DNA from: Gammaproteobacteria bacterium
Lineage (GTDB): Bacteria; Pseudomonadota; Gammaproteobacteria; Burkholderiales; Thiobacillaceae
Reading direction: 5' to 3'
Assembly: GCA_018820745.1 (NCBI GenBank)
Contig: JAHJNP010000112.1
Span: 1-11,140, forward strand
Length of the DNA stretch: 11,140 nucleotides
Below the pieces are notes generated by a model that was not told the origin of the DNA, did no database searches, and saw nothing but the letters and a program-made list of their open reading frames with translations. This document shows, piece by piece, positions 6,830 to 11,140 of this stretch (the stretch's first letter is position 1; every line of letters begins with the position of its first letter). A program made the translations under genes and the position numbers.

Positions 6830-7728
6830 CGCTGCGTCGGGTGAGCTACTTCGAGGCCTCCGCCCGCGCCCGTGTGGCCGGCCTGATGGACCCCGGCAGC
6901 GTGCTTGAGTGGTGTCCGCCGCAACAGCGCCACAGCAGTCCGCACCTGGCCTTGCTGGATGCGCCGGTGGCCTTCGACGATGGCGTCATGGTCGGCAGCG
7001 CCAGGCTCGACGGCATGCCGCTGCTGTTCGCCGCCCAGGAAGGCCGCTTCAACGGCGGCGCGGTCGGCGAAGTGCATGGCGCCAAGATCTGCGGGCTGCT
7101 GCGGCGCGCACTGCGGGAACGGCCGCGCGCCGTGCTGCTGCTGGTCGATTCCGGCGGAGTGCGGCTGCACGAGGCCAACGCCGGCCTCATCGCCATCTCC
7201 GAAATCATGCGCGGCGTGCTGGCCGCGCAGGCAGCGGGTATTCCTGTCATCGCGCTGATCGGCGGCTCGTGCGGGGCCTTCGGCGGCATGGGCATCGTCA
7301 GCCGTCTGTGCGATGCGTTGATCATGTCCGAGGAAGGCCGCCTGGGCCTGTCCGGGCCGGAGGTGATCGAAACGGTGCAGGGTGTCGAGGAATTCGATTC
7401 GCGCGACCGCGCCCTGGTCTGGCGGGTTACCGGTGGCAAGCTGCGCCGCGCCCTGGGCGAGGCCAGCGATCTGGTCGGGGACGACGTTGGCGCTTTCCGC
7501 GCCGCGACCCTGGCCGCGCTGGCCCGGCCCTCCGAAGTGCGCGATCTGGAGCGCCTGCTGGCCAACCAGCAGGCGCTGGAGACCCGCCGGCAGCATTTCG
7601 CCGAGGCCCGCGACGGGCTCGAAATCTGGCGCGCCTGCGGTTTCGCCGAGCCTGAAGCGGTGCCAATGCTGGCGGTGGACGATTTCAACCGGCAGCTTGC
7701 CGCAGGTCAGGCGGGGGGGAGCATATGA
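6826..7728 (+). CDS. mdcD: Malonate decarboxylase beta subunit
   Basis: A 300-residue subunit with a crotonase-like carboxyltransferase fold that, together with MdcE, decarboxylates malonyl-S-ACP to acetyl-S-ACP without biotin. Visible motifs: QEGRFNGGAVGEVHGAKI (71-88), DSGGVRLHEANAGL (108-121), and the glycine-rich oxyanion-type loop GGSCGAFGGMGI (146-157), then LSGPEVIE (175-182). The start is the ATG at 6826, overlapping the mdcC stop by ATGA; the frame is open upstream, but that part is shadow to mdcC. Length is typical. The last codons contain a seven-G run (7713-7719) that doubles as the mdcE ribosome site and could permit frameshifting (see separate entry). Confidence 0.97.
   Translation: MTLRRVSYFEASARARVAGLMDPGSVLEWCPPQQRHSSPHLALLDAPVAFDDGVMVGSARLDGMPLLFAAQEGRFNGGAVGEVHGAKICGLLRRALRERPRAVLLLVDSGGVRLHEANAGLIAISEIMRGVLAAQAAGIPVIALIGGSCGAFGGMGIVSRLCDALIMSEEGRLGLSGPEVIETVQGVEEFDSRDRALVWRVTGGKLRRALGEASDLVGDDVGAFRAATLAALARPSEVRDLERLLANQQALETRRQHFAEARDGLEIWRACGFAEPEAVPMLAVDDFNRQLAAGQAGGSI
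7713..7719 (+). promoter_or_regulatory. G7 tract: mdcE Shine-Dalgarno and potential -1 slippery site
   Basis: Seven G residues lie in the mdcD frame as ..G GGG GGG, three codons before the mdcD stop, matching the X XXY YYZ slippery pattern. With the following AG, the tract also serves as the Shine-Dalgarno for mdcE (ATG at 7725). A -1 slip, or a one-base expansion to G8, makes the frame continue GAG CAT ATG into mdcE with no stop. The geometry is certain; use is unknown. Confidence 0.45.
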
Positions 7729-8456
7729 GCGATGCCGGACTGTTCGACCGGTTGTTCGGCGCCGGCGCTCACCAGGTGAGGGTCGATGGCCAGTTCGTGC
7801 ATGGCGAAGCGCAACTGGCGGGTCGCCAGCTGGCCGTGATCGGCACCTGGAACAGCGCCGCCATCGACGGCGATCTGGCCCTGGCAGTGGCTGGCGCGGT
7901 GCTGGCCGTGGTCGGCGCCGATGCTGCCAGCGGCACCGCGCCGCGGCCCATCGTGTTCATCGCCGACACCAGTGGCCAGCAGCTTTCCCGTCACGAGGAA
8001 CTGCTCGGCATCAACGGTACCTTCGCCCACCTGGCCCGCTGCGTGGATCTGGCCCGCCGGCATGGACATCCCTTGCTCACTCTGGTGCACGGCGAGGCAG
8101 TCTCGGGCGGATTTCTGGCCTTCGGCCTGCTCGCCGACCGGGTCTGCGCGCTGGCCGATGCCCAGGTGCGGGTGATGGATCTACGGGCCATGGCGCGGGT
8201 CACCAAGATCGACTTCGAACGCCTGCAGGCATTGGCCGCGGCATCGCCGGTGTTCGCCCCCGGTGCCGCCAACTACTGGCGCATGGGTGCGGTCGACGAA
8301 TTGTGGGCAGCGCGCGACGACTGGGCGCATTGCCTGACGGCGGCCCTGTCGGCGGCGGCGTCGGCTTCAGCCCAGGACGGCCGCGCGGCCCTCGGTGAAA
8401 CCCGTGGCGGACGCAGCCTGGCAGCACCCATTGCCGCCCTGGTCGACGATGCCTGA
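7725..8456 (+). CDS. mdcE: Malonate decarboxylase gamma subunit
   Basis: A 243-residue partner of MdcD, with which it forms the decarboxylase active site. Motifs: DTSGQQLSRHEELLGING (81-98), equivalent to the DSGG-RLHE segment of MdcD, and LVHGEAVSGGFLAFGLLADR (120-139), the glycine-rich crotonase-type loop. VMDLRAMARVTK follows as in the family. The start ATG at 7725 overlaps the mdcD stop by ATGA, with a very G-rich ribosome site 3 nt upstream, which is tight spacing. The C-terminal about 35 residues are Ala/Asp-rich and look poorly conserved. The stop at 8454-8456 lies inside mdcG. Confidence 0.96.
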   Translation: MSDAGLFDRLFGAGAHQVRVDGQFVHGEAQLAGRQLAVIGTWNSAAIDGDLALAVAGAVLAVVGADAASGTAPRPIVFIADTSGQQLSRHEELLGINGTFAHLARCVDLARRHGHPLLTLVHGEAVSGGFLAFGLLADRVCALADAQVRVMDLRAMARVTKIDFERLQALAAASPVFAPGAANYWRMGAVDELWAARDDWAHCLTAALSAAASASAQDGRAALGETRGGRSLAAPIAALVDDA

Positions 8457-9111
8457 AGTGCACCGCGGCGCGCGCATGCGCCGCCACGACCTGGTCTGGA
8501 TCGAAGCGTCGACCCCGCCGGCGCAGTTGCAGGTGGCCGTACCCTGGCGCCCGGCCTTGCAGGCCTGGTTGCTGCAGCGGCGCCCCCTGGTGGTCGGCCG
8601 TCAGCCGGAGCCGGCGGGCGAACGCTTGCGCCTGGGCTTCACGCTGCCCGGCCGCGGCCCACGCAGCCGCGTCGAGGTGCATGCGCCGCGCGCGGCCATC
8701 ACCCGGCACACGCCGGCCCCGCCATTGTCCGACATCCAGACGCATGCACCGGTTGCCTGGCAAGCTGCCATCGCTGCGCTGCTGGCCGCCTTCGCGGCGC
8801 AGGGCACGCAGCTCCGCGCCTATGGTTCGCTGGTCAACCAGGCCTATAGCGGCGAAGCCTGTCTGCGCGAGGACAGCGATCTCGACCTGCTCATCGATTG
8901 CCGCGACCGGGCCGAAACCCTGGCCAGCCTGGCGCTGCTGCAAGCCCACGATGCCGCACCGCGTCTGGATGGCGAACTGCGTCTGGCCGGCTGGGCAGTG
9001 GCCTGGCGGGAGCTGGCGCGCGTCCTCGGCGGCGGCCCGCAGGGCGAGCTGATGGTTCGTTCGGACACGGCCGTGCAACGCATGGGCGTGGCCGCCTGGC
9101 TGGCGACATGA
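8449..9111 (+). CDS. mdcG: Phosphoribosyl-dephospho-CoA transferase (holo-ACP synthase of malonate decarboxylase)
   Basis: A 220-residue nucleotidyltransferase that moves the 2'-(5''-phosphoribosyl)-3'-dephospho-CoA group from its triphosphate precursor onto the serine of apo-MdcC, releasing pyrophosphate. The nucleotidyltransferase signature is complete: AYGSLVNQAY (124-133, with GS 126-127) and LREDSDLDLLID (139-150), where D144 and D146 are the expected metal ligands, matching the Asp pair shown to be essential in the Klebsiella enzyme. RRHDLVWI near the N-terminus is the usual family opening. The start is uncertain: ATG 8449 overlaps mdcE by 8 bp and is preferred; ATG 8476 and an upstream GTG at 8395 are alternatives, and none has a clear ribosome site, so coupling to mdcE is likely. 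The stop overlaps mdcB by ATGA. Confidence 0.93.
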   Translation: MPEVHRGARMRRHDLVWIEASTPPAQLQVAVPWRPALQAWLLQRRPLVVGRQPEPAGERLRLGFTLPGRGPRSRVEVHAPRAAITRHTPAPPLSDIQTHAPVAWQAAIAALLAAFAAQGTQLRAYGSLVNQAYSGEACLREDSDLDLLIDCRDRAETLASLALLQAHDAAPRLDGELRLAGWAVAWRELARVLGGGPQGELMVRSDTAVQRMGVAAWLAT

Positions 9112-9974
9112 GTGGCGCGCTTGCCGCTTGCAGCGCGGCGCTGCAAGCATCTGATTGGCAGGCGCTCGAGCGGCTGTGCATTGAGGCGCTGAAACTGGAG
9201 CTCGATGCCTGGCCCAAGCCGGGCCTGGTCAGTCCGGTGGACGCCGGCAGCCATCGCGACATGAATTACGCCACCTTCCTCTCCAGCCTTGCCGCACTCG
9301 ATGGTTATTTTGCGGCCGTGGCGGAGGCCGGCGCCGAGGGCGCGGCGTTCGCCGAGCTGCAGGCGCTCGGCTTGGCCGCCGAACAGCGCATGCTTGCCGC
9401 GACCCGCGGGATCAACACCCATCGCGGTGCCATTTTCAACCTTGGCCTGCTGGCTGCCGCCGCCGGCCGCCGCCAACGGCACGCCGAATTGGCCGACTGG
9501 TCCTGCGGCCGCATCGTCGCCCATCACTGGGGCCCGGCCATCCTGGCTGGCCGCCGCTCGGCGCCGGCCAGCCATGGCGTGGCGGTGAGCCGCTGGTTCG
9601 CGGTGGGCGGCGCGCGCGAGCAGGCGGCCGCCGGTTTTCCGGCCGTCTATCACCTGGGCCTGCCGGCCCTGCACCGTCTGCAGGCACTCGGCATGGAGAT
9701 AGAGGCGGCGCTGATTGGCACGCTGCTGGCACTGATGGCCGAACTGCCCGACACCAACCTGCTATGGCGCGGCGGCGAAGGGGGCCTGGCTTACACGCAG
9801 GCTGCCGCACAGCGCTTCAACCAAGCCGGCAGCGTCTGTCAGCCGGACTGGCGTGAATACCTGCTGGACCTGCATCGGCAACTGGTGCGGCGCAACCTGA
9901 GCCCCGGCGGAAGCGCCGACCTGCTGGCGGCCAGTTGGCTGGCATGGCAACTGGAGCGGGGCAGCTGGCCATGA
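9108..9974 (+). CDS. mdcB: Triphosphoribosyl-dephospho-CoA synthase (CitG/MdcB family)
   Basis: A 288-residue cytosolic enzyme that joins ATP and 3'-dephospho-CoA, with loss of adenine, into 2'-(5''-triphosphoribosyl)-3'-dephospho-CoA, the donor used by MdcG. Family motifs in order: KPGLVSPVDAGSHRDMN (37-53), TRGINTHRGAIFNLGLL (99-115), ELPDTNLLWRGG (212-223, with DTN 215-217) and the C-terminal LSPGGSADLLAASW. The start is the ATG at 9108, overlapping the mdcG stop by ATGA; the longer upstream frame is a shadow of mdcG. There is no strong ribosome site, which fits coupled translation. Length is typical for MdcB. Nothing appears damaged. Confidence 0.95.
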   Translation: MSGALAACSAALQASDWQALERLCIEALKLELDAWPKPGLVSPVDAGSHRDMNYATFLSSLAALDGYFAAVAEAGAEGAAFAELQALGLAAEQRMLAATRGINTHRGAIFNLGLLAAAAGRRQRHAELADWSCGRIVAHHWGPAILAGRRSAPASHGVAVSRWFAVGGAREQAAAGFPAVYHLGLPALHRLQALGMEIEAALIGTLLALMAELPDTNLLWRGGEGGLAYTQAAAQRFNQAGSVCQPDWREYLLDLHRQLVRRNLSPGGSADLLAASWLAWQLERGSWP

Positions 9975-10909
9975 AGTACGCGCTGCTCTGTTCCGGTCAG
10001 GCCGGCCAGTCCGCCGAGTTGCTCGACGCGTTGCTGGCGGCGTCGGATCTGGCCGACCTGCGCGCACTGGCCGGCGAGTTGCTGGGCGAGCCGCTCGAGC
10101 GCTGGTGGCGGGGGCTGGGCAGCGAGGGGGTGTTCGAGAACGGCCCTGCCCAGTTCGCCATCGCCCTGTACCAGATCGCCGCCTGGACGCGTCTCAAGCC
10201 GCTGTTGCCGCCGCCTGCCGTGGTGGCCGGCTATTCGCTGGGCGAAGTCGTTGCCTGGCACGTGGCGGGTGCGCTGGATGCGCGCGCCACCCTGCAACTG
10301 GTGCGCGAGCGGGCGGCCTTGATGGATCGCCATGCGCCAGCAGCAGGCGGCGGCCTGCTGCTGTGGCGTGGTCGCAGCACGCCGGCCATGCGCGCTGTCC
10401 GCGACCGCTGCATGCAGGCGCATGGTCTCGCCATTGCCATCCAGCGGCCCGACGGCAGCCTGGTGCTGGGCGGGACGCGGGCCGGCATCGCGCGCTTCCT
10501 GGCCGAGCCGGAGTTGGCAGGGGTCGACCTCAGGCACCTGCCGGTGTCGGTGCCGTCGCACACGCCGTTGCTGGCCGGCGCGGTGCAGCCCTTCGCGGAA
10601 CGGATTGCCAGCTACCCCTTCCAGACCATCGACACGGCCGTTCTGGCCGGTATCGATGCCCATCCCCAGCATCGGCAGGAAGAGGCCGTGGTTTCGCTAT
10701 CCAGCCAATTGGCGGGCACGCTGCGCTGGGACTGGTGTACGGAAACGCTGCTCTCACTGGGCGTGGCAGCGGCCATCGAGCTGGGCCCCGGCAAGGATTT
10801 GGCGACCCAGTTGCAGACCTGCGCCGGCATTCCCGCGCGGGCCCTGTCCGAGTTCGGCTCGCCGGCCGCCTGCGCGGACTGGCTACAGGCACACATTGAC
10901 GCCGTCTGA
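9971..10909 (+). CDS. mdcH: Malonyl-CoA:ACP transacylase of malonate decarboxylase
   Basis: A 312-residue FabD-like acyltransferase that loads the MdcC carrier from malonyl-CoA, priming the catalytic cycle. Catalytic pattern: CSGQAGQ near the N-terminus (oxyanion Gln, about Q10), the nucleophile elbow GYSLGE with S89 (FabD enzymes usually have GHSLGE), R114 in VRERAALM at the place of the FabD carboxylate-binding arginine, and H197 in VPSHTPLL. The arginine fits use of a free-carboxylate (malonyl) substrate. The start is the ATG at 9971, overlapping the mdcB stop by ATGA, with GAGCGGGG upstream. It is the last gene of the operon; no hairpin with a T-run follows it before the aldolase fragment. 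Confidence 0.95.
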   Translation: MKYALLCSGQAGQSAELLDALLAASDLADLRALAGELLGEPLERWWRGLGSEGVFENGPAQFAIALYQIAAWTRLKPLLPPPAVVAGYSLGEVVAWHVAGALDARATLQLVRERAALMDRHAPAAGGGLLLWRGRSTPAMRAVRDRCMQAHGLAIAIQRPDGSLVLGGTRAGIARFLAEPELAGVDLRHLPVSVPSHTPLLAGAVQPFAERIASYPFQTIDTAVLAGIDAHPQHRQEEAVVSLSSQLAGTLRWDWCTETLLSLGVAAAIELGPGKDLATQLQTCAGIPARALSEFGSPAACADWLQAHIDAV

Positions 10910-10972
10910 AGCCACTTCGTTTCGAACCCGGCACACGACTTCTTCAGCGCCCTGCGCAACCGCACCAGCAGG
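10910..10972. other. Junction segment between mdcH and the aldolase fragment
   Basis: Sixty-three bases with no gene that I recognise. In the mdcH frame it reads open after the mdcH stop and runs straight into the aldolase homology, but its translation ([12 protein letters not shown] and on) does not resemble the aldolase segment that should precede the fragment. I see no terminator, integrase gene, tRNA end or transposon inverted repeat here. Confidence 0.5.
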
Positions 10973-11140
10973 AAGACCCCGTCCACCTACGAATACAACG
11001 TGGAAACCACCGCCAAGGTGTCCGAACTGGCGCATGCCTGCGGCGTGTCCGTCGAAGGCGAGCTGGGCTGTCTCGGTTCCCTGGAATCCGGCATGGCCGG
11101 TGAGGAAGACGGCCACGGCGCCGAAGGCAAGCAACATCGA
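10973..11140 (+). pseudogene. Internal fragment of a second class II fructose-bisphosphate aldolase gene (continues or ends at window edge)
   Basis: In the frame beginning AAG at 10973 the translation is [10 protein letters not shown], then [19 protein letters not shown] and [16 protein letters not shown]. These are the middle of a class II aldolase (about residues 118-173 of 354), including the SVEGELG segment that carries a metal-ligand Glu in this family. The N-terminal third is absent: homology begins abruptly at about 10973, with Arg and Ser codons where the family has Asp-Gly. The last residues before the window edge (KQHR) fit the family less well, so I cannot tell whether the homology ends near 11125 or continues. 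It lies in the same orientation as the fba tail at 1-318 and covers a different part of the protein, so the two cannot be compared directly. Most likely it is a displaced or duplicated remnant. Confidence 0.85.

Noticed and set aside
9971..10909. GYSLGE instead of GHSLGE in MdcH as a loss of function
   Set aside because: The nucleophile Ser, catalytic His and substrate-binding Arg are all present. The His-to-Tyr difference lies beside the Ser and is, as far as I recall, tolerated in the MdcH branch.
10883..11137. An 84-codon minus-strand open frame at the right edge
   Set aside because: The plus strand encodes clear aldolase residues over the same bases, so the minus frame is a shadow.
1..11140. 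CRISPR arrays, tRNA/rRNA genes, insertion sequences, integrases, riboswitches
   Set aside because: I looked for regularly spaced repeats, cloverleaf-like segments, transposase or recombinase motifs and known leader structures, and found none I could support.

Overview
This window looks like part of a GC-rich proteobacterial chromosome. The class II fructose-bisphosphate aldolase tail at the left edge resembles the beta-/gammaproteobacterial CbbA/Fda type. I cannot assign a genus. The window holds an essentially complete malonate-use locus: a divergent regulator, a TRAP uptake system, a universal stress protein and the full biotin-independent malonate decarboxylase set.

Layout. 1-318 is the 3' end of fba, followed by a strong intrinsic terminator (336-363). 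A GntR/FCD-family repressor, probably MdcY-like, lies on the minus strand at 513-1271. It is separated from the rest by a divergent control region (1272-1397). That region contains a sigma70-like promoter (TTTACA-17 bp-TACAAT) with a TGTATACA palindrome just past the expected start point. On the plus strand follow dctP, dctQ and dctM (1398-4315), a TeaD-like UspA protein (4325-4807), and mdcA, C, D, E, G, B and H (4838-10909). All plus-strand genes overlap or are separated by at most 30 bp, and I see no internal terminator, so one transcript of about 9.6 kb is likely.

How it works (family knowledge plus inference). DctPQM would import malonate or a similar dicarboxylate. MdcB makes the triphosphoribosyl-dephospho-CoA precursor, MdcG attaches it to Ser27 of the MdcC carrier protein, and MdcH primes the carrier. 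MdcA swaps acetyl for malonyl on the carrier, and MdcD/MdcE decarboxylate malonyl-S-ACP to acetyl-S-ACP, so malonate becomes acetate and CO2. The gene order A-C-D-E-G-B-H is the one I recall for the Acinetobacter mdcYLMACDEGBH operon, but here a TRAP system plus Usp stands where MdcLM would be.

The right edge is unexpected. About 60 bp after mdcH, the sequence becomes an internal piece of a second class II aldolase (about 10973-11140) in the same orientation as the fba tail at the left edge. The malonate locus is therefore bracketed by fba sequence, which suggests insertion at, or duplication of, fba. A second point worth checking is a G7 tract at the mdcD/mdcE junction. It has the geometry of a -1 slippery site, and slippage there would fuse the two decarboxylase subunits in frame.
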